Shown here in pieces: positions 1-6,293 of a DNA stretch of 14,161 nucleotides. The stretch is from Beijerinckiaceae bacterium (lineage in GTDB: Bacteria; Pseudomonadota; Alphaproteobacteria; Rhizobiales; Beijerinckiaceae): the NCBI GenBank assembly GCA_027346205.1, contig DAIESR010000491.1:1-14161 (forward strand), in the 5' to 3' direction. The notes below the pieces were generated by a model, which saw only the letters and a list, made by a program, of their open reading frames with translations, made no database searches and had not been told where the DNA came from. The stretch's first letter is position 1, and every line of letters begins with the position of its first letter. Position numbers and translations under genes: made by a program.

Positions 1-715
1 TTGTTTCGGCGAACCGGGCGGAGACAGTAAAGCATTTTTCCGGATGACGCTCCCAGATCGCCGAACATGGCAGGATGGCGCGTGCGAGGCCGGCCTCGGC
101 CGCGAGACGGCCCCAAGGGGCGCCCGCGCAAAATCCGACGATCCGCCGTTCGGCCAGAGCCTCGACCGTCTGCGCCGGCGGCACGCTGATGAGTTCGACA
201 TCCTCATCCGGATTTATGCCGGAGGCGGCGAGCCAATAGCGCAGCAGCAGATTATGAGTCGAGAAGACATGCACGATGCCGAGCCGCGTCGGGCCGCTGC
301 GCGGCGAGCGGGTCGCGAGCCATTTCGCAAAGCCGCGGCCGAGCGAAAGCGCATCCGGAGCCGAGGCGTCAGCCTGCTTTGCGGCATCATCTGCGAGATA
401 TGTTGCTATATCGCGGCTGAGGGTGATGGAATTGCCGCCGCTGCTCAAGGACAGGGGCACGATCACCTCGGCTTTCGGCCCGCGCAGGCCGAGTGCGACG
501 GCAAAGGCGAGTGGTGGCAGCATGACGGCACCGTCGATGAGGCCATAGCTCAGCTTGTCAGCGACATTCGCCCAGGATGGTTCGATCGAGATTTCGACAT
601 CGAGTCCCGCCTGCGCGAAGAGGCCGAGCGCCTCCGCCATGATGACAGGCGCCGAATCGGTGAGGCGCAAAAGCGCGATCCTGATCGGGCCTGTGGCGAT
701 CTCTGCTTGCGCCAT
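1..715 (-). CDS. nasS: NasS-type nitrate/nitrite sensor, CmpA/NrtA family (partial, C-terminus beyond left edge)
   Basis: Reading leftward from the ATG at 713-715 there are 238 open codons to the window edge, so the C-terminus is missing. The protein begins MAQAEIATGPIRIALLRLTD and continues SAPVIMAEALGLFAQAGL, the N-terminal signature of the CmpA/NrtA periplasmic nitrate-binding fold. I see no signal peptide or lipobox, which argues for a cytoplasmic sensor rather than an ABC transporter component. In the family, NasS binds NasT without nitrate or nitrite and releases it when ligand binds, allowing nitrate-assimilation transcripts to be read through. The purine-rich stretch AGAAAGAGAAA lies just upstream of the ATG. 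The gene follows nasT by 32 bp on the same strand, which strongly supports the pairing. A transporter substrate-binding subunit is the main alternative. The structural nas genes, if present, would lie to the left. Confidence 0.82.
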   Translation of the reverse strand, partial: MAQAEIATGPIRIALLRLTDSAPVIMAEALGLFAQAGLDVEISIEPSWANVADKLSYGLIDGAVMLPPLAFAVALGLRGPKAEVIVPLSLSSGGNSITLSRDIATYLADDAAKQADASAPDALSLGRGFAKWLATRSPRSGPTRLGIVHVFSTHNLLLRYWLAASGINPDEDVELISVPPAQTVEALAERRIVGFCAGAPWGRLAAEAGLARAILPCSAIWERHPEKCFTVSARFAET

Positions 716-747
716 CTTTTTCTCTTTCTTGCCATCTTCCGGTGCGC

Positions 748-1374
748 TTAACCGGACTTGCTCGTGTCTTCGAGGATCTCAGTCGCGATGTCGATGATGC
801 GGCGGCCGCGATCCATGGCTTTGCGGCGGAGGAAATGATAGGCCTCCGGCTCGGCAATATGGCGATCGCGCATCAGCTTGCCTTTGGCGCGCTCGATCAC
901 CGCGCGCTCATGGAGCCCGGCCTCGGCCTTGCGCAGCTTCTCCTCCGTCAGCTGATAGTGACGGAAGAGAGCCACCGCCGCCTGCACGATGGGCTTCACT
1001 GCCGGCAGGGCGGTGCCGACGACATTATAGGAAGAGACGCCGGCACCAATCGCTTCTTCCATCAGCACCGGATCGTCTTGATCGACGAAGAGGACAACCG
1101 GGCGTGGCTCGCGGCTGGTGACGGTGCGCACGCCCTCGATCGAATCACGATCAGCACGATCCATGTCGATGATAATGAGATCGGGCGCATATTTTTGCAC
1201 GGCATCGGGCAGAGCTTCCGTCGCATCGATCCGGACGATCTCATCCGTCCCCGCAGCGATCAGCTCGCGTTCGAGCGCATGCGATCGGGCAGGATTACAA
1301 TCCGCGAGAAGAACTTTCAAAGGCACGCCTGTCGAAAGAAGCGTGGCGCAATCGACACGCAGCAAATCATACAT
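748..1374 (-). CDS. nasT: NasT-type ANTAR-domain response regulator (transcription antiterminator)
   Basis: This 208-aa protein has an N-terminal pseudo-receiver domain (about residues 18-135, with acidic residues in VLLADCN and DLIIIDMD, the latter including D70) and a C-terminal ANTAR domain (about 143-202). The ANTAR part contains the helical motif RAVIERAKGKLM followed by AYHFLRRKAMDRGRRI. In the family, ANTAR domains bind paired stem-loops in leader RNA and prevent termination; NasT does this for nitrate-assimilation operons and is held inactive by NasS. nasS follows 32 bp downstream. The start is uncertain: the ATG at 1374 has no clear ribosome-binding site, and an in-frame GTG at 1326 would give a protein beginning MPLKVLLADCN, closer to where receiver domains usually begin. 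I see no paired hexaloop ANTAR target in this window. Confidence 0.88.
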   Translation of the reverse strand: MYDLLRVDCATLLSTGVPLKVLLADCNPARSHALERELIAAGTDEIVRIDATEALPDAVQKYAPDLIIIDMDRADRDSIEGVRTVTSREPRPVVLFVDQDDPVLMEEAIGAGVSSYNVVGTALPAVKPIVQAAVALFRHYQLTEEKLRKAEAGLHERAVIERAKGKLMRDRHIAEPEAYHFLRRKAMDRGRRIIDIATEILEDTSKSG

Positions 1375-1440
1375 AGAGGGTCACGCGAAGTCGACGGAGT
1401 GTCGGCTTCCGGACAGGGTCTCGGCCACATATCGGCCATT

Positions 1441-1761
1441 TCAGTGGAGCGATTTCTGCGGCGAGGTTGTCGGGCCGGGTTCATCGATTTGCACAAAATG
1501 ATGCAATAGCCCCAATGCCTTGATCTTTGCGCCGTTTCCCAAGTCGGTTTTGTAAATCGAGAATAGAAGAAAATCGTCGCGAGTGGTGCTCAAATTAAAT
1601 ACGGGGCCTCCAAAAATTAAAATCAGAGCCCTTCCGAATTCGTCTCCTGTAGTTTGACTGGTAGCCTGCTGTTTGAGCCATGATACATACTCGTCCTGGT
1701 TTGGATTGGTTCCAAACAGGACCGCGACTATGACCGCGACGGCTATTGCTAACGACTTCAT
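1441..1761 (-). CDS. small DUF4359-like protein with N-terminal signal or anchor
   Basis: This is a 106-aa protein starting MKSLAIAVAVIVAVLFGTNP. The strongly hydrophobic first 17 residues look like a signal peptide or membrane anchor. The downstream motif NPNQDEYVSWLKQQ, followed by a region ending FLLFSIYKTDLGNGAKIKALGLL, resembles DUF4359 proteins, which are short, exported and of unknown function; this assignment is from memory of the family pattern. An in-frame GTG at 1785 would add eight residues (MARVVDKK), but the ATG at 1761 places the hydrophobic segment directly after the start and has GGTGGACAAG upstream. It lies 27 bp after the 297-aa gene on the same strand, probably co-transcribed. 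Base composition is lower than in neighbouring housekeeping genes (about 52% GC in 1681-1740 by hand count). Confidence 0.68.
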   Translation of the reverse strand: MKSLAIAVAVIVAVLFGTNPNQDEYVSWLKQQATSQTTGDEFGRALILIFGGPVFNLSTTRDDFLLFSIYKTDLGNGAKIKALGLLHHFVQIDEPGPTTSPQKSLH

Positions 1762-1788
1762 TTTCTTGTCCACCACCCTCGCCACGGA

Positions 1789-2682
1789 TCACGTGCCCCA
1801 CCCGAACTCCCGGAGCAGAAATCCAATGAGCGAAACCGATAGCGCTCCATCTTCGTCGGAGACATCGCGAATATCACATCCTCTCTGTGTCTGACGCTCC
1901 TGTTCAGACGACTTTCCGCGCGCATGTAACCGATTGATGATTCTGGCGGCCGATTTGATGCCGACGCGATCGTCCGGAACCGCCTTAATCAAGGCTCCCA
2001 AATCGCCCTCCGGGTTTCCTCCGACAGTCGGAAGCCAGGCGGCGAGTGTGATGCGGGCAAATTCGCGGCAGACATCTACAATAGGCACGGGCATATATTT
2101 CTGTGCCGCGTCGGCGACCCTCTCGAATCCCTCGCTAACCTGCTGGCACTTTTCTGGCGGTAGCGCATCTTCGTGCAGATCGGGCAAGATCCCCAGGGTA
2201 TTTGCTGACTTTAGCGTGAACAAAGTTTCTCCGTTAAACAGCCGCTCGACCCCGACGATATGCCAAGCTGTATTATGGCTTGCATCGCCGAGAAAAATGA
2301 GCGGCCTCCTCGCTGCCGGCACCAGGGTGGGTTGCAACCAGCTATAGGCGTCCATTTCGTAGGTCGGCAACTGGAGGCCAGGCGGCCGTGCATAGGGATA
2401 GTCATTGACCCATTCTCGCCGCCATTGCTTCTTATTTTGGCCGTCTACAACGTAAAACCGCCCTCTCCGTATCCGCGTGGTTGGATCGAATGAATCTTCG
2501 CGGAACAGAGGTGGCGTTATTGGGTTCGGATTCCCAAGGATTTCTCGTCCTGGTTGCTTGATCGGGTCTTGGTCTACGACCACCTTAGACAAGCTTGGCA
2601 TCGGATAGACTGCGTTCAGGGAACGCTCATTGCCTTCGTAGACCCGCTCGTCCCGAAATATCGCCAGCATCATGCCAACCAT
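1789..2682 (-). CDS. hypothetical protein, 297 aa, with helical C-terminal region
   Basis: I do not recognise this gene with confidence. The start is well supported: the ATG at 2680-2682 is preceded by GCGGAGG (2691-2697) with an 8-nt spacer. There is no signal peptide or clear membrane segment. Residues 1-110 are rich in proline and charged residues. The middle (about 111-165) contains SWLQPTLVPAARRPLIFLGD and HNTAWHIVGVERLF. The C-terminal part (about 175-297) looks mainly helical, with PIVDVCREFARITLAAW, then R247-x5-H253 within RIINRLHARGK, ending IGFLLREFGW. That layout faintly recalls HEPN or abortive-infection C-terminal domains, but the residue after the arginine is not the usual polar one, so this is inference. 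The gene is followed closely by the DUF4359-like gene. GC is lower than in flanking genes (30 of 60 bases in 2221-2280), suggesting acquisition. CDS status is fairly sure; function is unknown. Confidence 0.75.
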   Translation of the reverse strand: MVGMMLAIFRDERVYEGNERSLNAVYPMPSLSKVVVDQDPIKQPGREILGNPNPITPPLFREDSFDPTTRIRRGRFYVVDGQNKKQWRREWVNDYPYARPPGLQLPTYEMDAYSWLQPTLVPAARRPLIFLGDASHNTAWHIVGVERLFNGETLFTLKSANTLGILPDLHEDALPPEKCQQVSEGFERVADAAQKYMPVPIVDVCREFARITLAAWLPTVGGNPEGDLGALIKAVPDDRVGIKSAARIINRLHARGKSSEQERQTQRGCDIRDVSDEDGALSVSLIGFLLREFGWGT

Positions 2683-2721
2683 TCCACGGTCCTCCGCAAC
2701 ATCATGGTGATCTTAGCGGCG

Positions 2722-2745
2722 GGCACTTCGGATCGAGTGCCGAAG
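2722..2745. other. two overlapping, mutually exclusive inverted repeats
   Basis: In the 73-bp gap between sua5 and the 297-aa gene, GGCACT (2722-2727) is complementary to AGTGCC (2736-2741), and CTTCGG (2726-2731) is complementary to CCGAAG (2740-2745). The two 6-bp stems share bases and cannot form together. There is no T-run on either strand, so this is not an obvious intrinsic terminator. It could be chance in GC-rich DNA, or a switchable leader for the 297-aa gene. Confidence 0.35.
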
Positions 2746-2755
2746 GCTGCGGCCA

Positions 2756-3769
2756 TCACTGGGCGCCCGGTCGCTCCGCCGCAGCCCTTTTCAACCTGTC
2801 GTTGATGGCTTCACCGAGTCCTGTGCTGGGGATGGGCGCGACCGCTATGGTAGCGAAGCCGCGTGCGTCGAGCACGCGCAAATGGCTGAAGAGATTGGCC
2901 GCCGCCTCGGTCGTATCGCCGCGCGGCGACAGGTCGAGGACATTTGCGGCCTTGGGAAAACGCCCGCCGAAGTCGAGCCCGGCCTCGCCGGGTTCGAGCG
3001 ATGTCGCTGCGAGCCGTAGGCTTGCGCGCGGCGCATAATGCGAGGCGAGCTGGCCGGGCGCGAGAACTGCCTTGCCGCCCGCATGATCGGCGAGTTTGCG
3101 GCCGAGGACAGCCTCGATCGCCTCGCGCGAAATCCCGCCTGGACGCAGCAGAGTGGGGCCATTCTTCAAGCAGGAGATGATGGTCGATTCGACACCGACC
3201 GGACAAGGGCCGGCATCGAGGATCAGATCGACGCGGCCGTCGAGATCCTCGGCGACATGCGCCGCCGTCACCGGGCTCACATGGCCGGAGATGTTGGCGG
3301 AAGGCGCGGCAATCGGCAGGCCGGTGGCGGCGAGCAGGCGCCGCGTTGTTTCATGCGCCGGCACGCGTAAGGCGACGCTGTCGAGGCCGGCGCGGGCGAG
3401 CGCGCAGACATTTCCAGTTGGCGCGATCGGTAGAACAAGGGTCAGGGGGCCGGGCCAGAAGGCTTTCGCCAGTGCTTCAGCCTCGCTGGTGAAGATCCCT
3501 TGCTGCCGGGCCGCGGCGAGATCTTCGACATGCGCGATCAGCGGATTGAAAGCTGGCCTTCCCTTCGCCGCGTAGATTTTCGCCACGGCGATATCCGAGG
3601 TCGCGTCGGCGCCGAGGCCATAGACGGTCTCGGTCGGAAAGGCGACGAGCCCGCCGGCACGGAGAATCCGCGCGGCTTCGGCAATGCTCGATGCATCCGC
3701 TGGCAGACATCGATCTGCGAGATACGAATCGGCTGTGGGAAGAGGCGTGTCGTTTGGATCTTGGCGCAT
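2756..3769 (-). CDS. sua5: L-threonylcarbamoyladenylate synthase (Sua5/YrdC/TsaC family)
   Basis: This 337-aa enzyme makes threonylcarbamoyl-AMP from threonine, bicarbonate and ATP, the first step of the universal t6A37 tRNA modification. The YrdC domain spans about residues 28-215: LVAFPTETVYGLGADA (41-56), AAKGRPAFNPL (67-77) and APSANISGH (155-163) form the nucleotide- and threonine-binding pocket. A linker with APGQLASHYAP (237-247) leads into a C-terminal Sua5 domain, so this is the long Sua5 form rather than the short TsaC form. The frame stays open upstream to 4018, but that extension lies antisense-style out of frame over the neighbouring gene and lacks family similarity. The ATG at 3769 gives a normal N-terminus despite a weak ribosome-binding site. 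It starts 40 bp after the stop of the upstream hypothetical gene on the same strand and may be co-transcribed with it. Confidence 0.94.
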   Translation of the reverse strand: MRQDPNDTPLPTADSYLADRCLPADASSIAEAARILRAGGLVAFPTETVYGLGADATSDIAVAKIYAAKGRPAFNPLIAHVEDLAAARQQGIFTSEAEALAKAFWPGPLTLVLPIAPTGNVCALARAGLDSVALRVPAHETTRRLLAATGLPIAAPSANISGHVSPVTAAHVAEDLDGRVDLILDAGPCPVGVESTIISCLKNGPTLLRPGGISREAIEAVLGRKLADHAGGKAVLAPGQLASHYAPRASLRLAATSLEPGEAGLDFGGRFPKAANVLDLSPRGDTTEAAANLFSHLRVLDARGFATIAVAPIPSTGLGEAINDRLKRAAAERPGAQ

Positions 3770-3809
3770 TGAATGAAGTTTAGCGCCGCGCCCAGCCTTG
3801 GTGAAGGCA

Positions 3810-4373
3810 TCAATCGGCCTGGCGCATATTGCCATAGAGCAGCCGATCCGCGCGCTCCTGCTCGGTTTCGTGCACCATATGTGTGCCGTGGTTGACGAGT
3901 TGGGTTGCTTTGAGCAGGATTTCACGCAAATTCTCGCCCGCGCGCGTGCAAAGCTCCGCCATGGCGGCGGACGAGCTTGAGCCTGGCGTCGCCTTGTGCA
4001 GTCTGCGGATCGCGGCAACCGCGCCCACCGCGCGCCGATCGAGATCGGCCACTACGGTTTCGAAATCCCGGCGGAAGCTCGAGTCGAGAGTGGCATAGGC
4101 TTCGAGCGCCGAGGTGCGGCCGGGCAAAATCGAGTTGGCGAAATAGCTCTGATAGCTGACAGGCCGCCATTGCAAAATGTCGTCGATGAGTTCGGGCATC
4201 CCCGGCAACTGCTCGATCAACATGACGATTTCATTGAAAAGATTGAGATAATCATTGGCGAGGCCGGAAGCGGGGTTGACGATGGCCGCGGCACGGCGTT
4301 CTTGCAATCTCGAACCATTGAGTCGCACAGAGGCAGGGCCCTGTGCTGGAAAACTTTCGATTTTATCAGTCAT
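3810..4373 (-). CDS. conserved alphaproteobacterial hypothetical protein, 187 aa
   Basis: This is a mostly helical, soluble-looking 187-aa protein with no signal peptide or membrane span. The most distinctive region is NPASGLANDYLNLFNEIVML followed by IEQLPGMPELIDDILQWRP (about residues 33-71). I recall similar sequences as uncharacterised proteins in Hyphomicrobiales, without a functional name. The remainder contains long helices with DLDRRAVGAVAAIRRL and a C-terminal TQLVNHGTHMVHE stretch. The ATG at 4371-4373 has only a poor ribosome-binding site (GAGAGGG lies rather far upstream), which makes translation coupling to a possible tiny upstream ORF plausible. It lies 40 bp upstream of sua5 on the same strand. 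The 62-65%-like GC and codon use match the housekeeping genes around it, so it is probably native. Function unknown. Confidence 0.85.
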   Translation of the reverse strand: MTDKIESFPAQGPASVRLNGSRLQERRAAAIVNPASGLANDYLNLFNEIVMLIEQLPGMPELIDDILQWRPVSYQSYFANSILPGRTSALEAYATLDSSFRRDFETVVADLDRRAVGAVAAIRRLHKATPGSSSSAAMAELCTRAGENLREILLKATQLVNHGTHMVHETEQERADRLLYGNMRQAD

Positions 4374-4429
4374 TGCTGAGGTCTCGCCCTCTCATGTTCC
4401 ACCGAATTTACGGTCGAGAAGGATAACAA
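4370..4429 (-). CDS. possible 19-aa leader peptide overlapping the downstream gene
   Basis: A strong Shine-Dalgarno match GGAGG (complement of 4437-4441) lies 7 nt before a TTG at 4429. That frame encodes MLSFSTVNSVEHERARPQQ and ends in a TGA at 4370-4372, overlapping the ATG of the 187-aa hypothetical gene in an ATGA arrangement. The downstream gene lacks a good ribosome-binding site of its own, so translational coupling would make sense. The peptide has no recognisable features, and the TTG start and short length make chance quite possible. Confidence 0.28.
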   Translation of the reverse strand: MLSFSTVNSVEHERARPQQ

Positions 4430-4529
4430 TCGGTTTCCTCCGCGGGCCTTTTGTAAGAGATTTGGCGTAGGTCCTTCGGATGAGGGTGGACTTATTGCCA
4501 ATGAAAATACAAGCTTTAGGCGAGAAAAT

Positions 4530-4557
4530 TTGCGTTAAATCGTGATGCTTGTAGTTA
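4530..4557 (+). promoter_or_regulatory. candidate sigma-70-type promoter upstream of the SRAP pseudogene
   Basis: In the 224-bp gap between the divergent genes, TTGCGT (4530-4535) and TAGTTA (4552-4557) are separated by 16 bp and sit about 40 bp upstream of the SRAP start. The surrounding DNA is AT-rich compared with the coding regions. This is only a consensus-style match; alphaproteobacterial promoters are degenerate. Confidence 0.22.
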
Positions 4558-4597
4558 TGAGCGGCCTTGAAATTATGTGGGTGTCAGCGGAACGATC

Positions 4598-5338
4598 ATG
4601 TGCGGACGCTATGCCTTGACCTTGCCGCCGCAAGCGGTGCGGGCCTATTTCGCCTATCTCGAACAGCCGAATTTTCCGCCGAGATATAATATTGCACCCA
4701 CCTAGCCGGTTGCTGTCGTTCGTGACGAAAGGGCGGCGGACGGATCGACGTAACGACATTTCGTGCTGATGCGCTGGGGCTTTCTGCCGAGCTTCGTGAA
4801 AGACCCGAAGACTTACCCGCTGGTCTTCAACATTCGCAGCGAATCGCTGCTGCAAAAGCCGAGCTTTCGCGCGGCGATAAAGCGCCGGCGCTGTCTTTTT
4901 CCCGCCGATGCCTTTTATGAATGGCGCCGTTCAGGCCAACGTAAGGGCGAAAGTCAGCCGTATCTCCTGAAGCGCCGCGACGGCGCAGCTTTGGCCTTAG
5001 CTGGCTTGTGGGAGAGCTGGGTCGGCCCGAACGGCGAAGAGATCGACACGGCCGCCATCATCACCACCGCAGCCAATGGCGCGACAGCGGCCATTCACGA
5101 ACGGCTGCCGGCGATCCTGGAGAAGCGCGATTTCGATCTCTGGCTCGATGTAGATGAGAAGCGTGTCGATGAGGCCTTTCTGCTGTTGCGCCCACCGGGA
5201 AATGACGTGCTCGAATTTTTCACCATCGGTCCGGCGGTGAACAAGGCAGATAATGACAGGCCGGAGATACAGGAGCCGCTGGAAGATGCTGCGCCGGCAC
5301 AACCAAATGAGGCGCCCGCGCAGGGGAGTCTGTTTTGA
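4598..5338 (+). pseudogene. SRAP (YedK/HMCES-type) abasic-site shielding protein, broken by two in-frame stops
   Basis: From the ATG at 4598 the frame reads MCGRYALTLPPQAVRAYFAY and continues to NIAPT, then hits TAG at 4703-4705 (codon 36) and TAA at 4751-4753 (codon 52). It resumes HFVLMRWGFLPSFVKDP and stays open to the TGA at 5338. All 246 codon positions are in one frame, so there is no frameshift. Family hallmarks are present on both sides: Cys2, which forms a thiazolidine crosslink with abasic sites; NIRSES; DAFYEW with the catalytic Glu; and IHERLPAIL with the His. The codon-36 TAG replaces the Gln of the family motif NIAPTQ, a C-to-T change. A downstream start (GTG at 4763 or ATG at 4769) could yield 189-191 aa, but without Cys2 that product would lack the reactive residue. 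Readthrough or sequencing error is less likely. Expected family length is about 220-250 aa, so the rest is full length. Confidence 0.87.
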
Positions 5339-5423
5339 TTTGAAGATACCGATGCCGTGAGGCGCCCCGAGCGGGACCCGATTGGCGCTTGGCACCTTTT
5401 TTCGAAATAGAGTGGTCTCTTGT

Positions 5424-5447
5424 ATGTAAGGCAAATATGCCTTACAT
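5424..5447. promoter_or_regulatory. 24-bp palindrome, probable VapBC operator
   Basis: Arms ATGTAAGGCA (5424-5433) and TGCCTTACAT (5438-5447) are perfectly complementary around a 4-bp AATA centre; 11 of 12 base pairs match overall. It lies 31 bp upstream of the antitoxin ATG. A -10-like TATGTA (5423-5428) overlaps the left arm. AbrB-type antitoxins, alone or with their toxin, typically repress their own promoter through such a palindrome, so an autoregulatory operator is the best reading. Confidence 0.65.
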
Positions 5448-5478
5448 TTAGCGGGTCGATACCATAGGCAGACAGTTG

Positions 5479-5733
5479 ATGACAACGTTTCTGACCGTCA
5501 CTGCCAAGGGGCAAGTGACGCTGCGCAAAGAGTTGCTGGAGCACCTGGGCGTCGCTCCGGGAGAGAAAATTGCGGTGGACCTCCTACCCACGGGTCGGGC
5601 GGCGATCCGGTCTGCTCAACCGCCTGGCGTCATCAATGCCTTCATCGGCTGCTTGGTCAAGCCTGGCACAAAGCCATTGTCTGTCGAAGATATGAAAGAG
5701 ATTGCCGCCGCAGGCTGGGCTGGCGAAAAATGA
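5479..5733 (+). CDS. vapB: VapB-type antitoxin, AbrB/MazE (SpoVT-AbrB) family
   Basis: This 84-aa protein begins MTTFLTVTAKGQVTLRKELL, followed by GVAPGEKIAVDLLP: the swapped-hairpin AbrB DNA-binding fold (residues 4-50). The C-terminal tail, ending VEDMKEIAAAGWAGEK, resembles the toxin-wrapping segment of AbrB-type VapB proteins. Its predicted role is to neutralise the PIN toxin encoded next and to repress the operon through the palindrome at 5424-5447. A TTG at 5476 directly precedes the ATG at 5479 and could also be used; the AGG of ATAGGC upstream is a modest ribosome-binding site. The TGA at 5731-5733 overlaps the toxin ATG by four bases, a classic antitoxin-toxin coupling. Confidence 0.88.
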   Translation: MTTFLTVTAKGQVTLRKELLEHLGVAPGEKIAVDLLPTGRAAIRSAQPPGVINAFIGCLVKPGTKPLSVEDMKEIAAAGWAGEK

Positions 5734-6149
5734 AGATCATCGCGGACACCAATCTCCTCGTTCGCGCCGCGGTAATGGATGATCTCGAAGAAGCCGAACT
5801 CGCGGGGGCTTTGCTCCGCAAAGCCGAAATCATCGCTGTGCCTTTGCCGGTTCTGTGCGAATTTGTTTGGGTCTTGGCGCGAGGTTATAAAAAGACGGCC
5901 TGCGAGATCGCCGTCGCTATACGGTATCTGATCGATAGTGCGACTGTTGCGACGGATCGTGTCGCGGCCGAAGCGGGGCTTGCGCATCTCGATGCGGGTG
6001 GCGATTTTGCCGATGGGATCATCGTTTTCGAGGGTGCGAAGCTGGGTGGTAAGACTTTTGTCACTTTCGACCATGGTGCAGCGGCTCTCGCGCGCCAACA
6101 AGGTGCGGATGTACACTTGATTTCGAAACGAACGCGGTCACGAAAATAG
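5730..6149 (+). CDS. vapC: VapC-type toxin, PIN-domain ribonuclease
   Basis: This 139-aa single PIN domain starts MKIIADTNLLVRAAV. The acidic active-site set is visible: D6, E44 in LPVLCEFVWVL, D92 and D95 in GGDFADG, and D114 in TFDHGAA. All expected metal-binding residues are kept, so the toxin appears active. VapC toxins are Mg2+-dependent endoribonucleases that typically cleave initiator tRNA or 23S rRNA; the target cannot be told from sequence. The start overlaps the vapB stop as ATGA, so the two are translationally coupled. The gene ends 144 bp before the convergent FAD oxidase. No strong intrinsic terminator is visible between them; a 5-bp AGCGG/CCGCT stem near 6195-6210 is too weak to call. 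Confidence 0.93.
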   Translation: MKIIADTNLLVRAAVMDDLEEAELAGALLRKAEIIAVPLPVLCEFVWVLARGYKKTACEIAVAIRYLIDSATVATDRVAAEAGLAHLDAGGDFADGIIVFEGAKLGGKTFVTFDHGAAALARQQGADVHLISKRTRSRK

Positions 6150-6293
6150 GCAAAAAAGCGCAGCGTTCTTTGCAAGCGTCGCGGGACTATTGCGAGCGGA
6201 AGACCCGCTTTACCGCGTGCATCGTTGTGGCTGTGGGCAGAGCGTCGATGGGCAGGAAGTCGATCGAAGGACGAACCAGTCCGCCGCTGCGTC

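Noticed and set aside
44..751. A 235-codon plus-strand open frame
   Set aside because: It is antisense to the nasS frame, which has clear family motifs and a proper start after nasT.
2756..4018. Longer 420-codon version of the Sua5 frame
   Set aside because: The extra 83 N-terminal residues are arginine- and serine-rich, overlap the conserved 187-aa gene in another frame, and family members start near the ATG at 3769.
5361..5402. GCGCC/GGCGC stem followed by six Ts after the SRAP pseudogene, as a terminator
   Set aside because: The stem is only 5 bp with a 17-nt loop, and the T-run begins 8 nt after the stem; too weak for an intrinsic terminator call.
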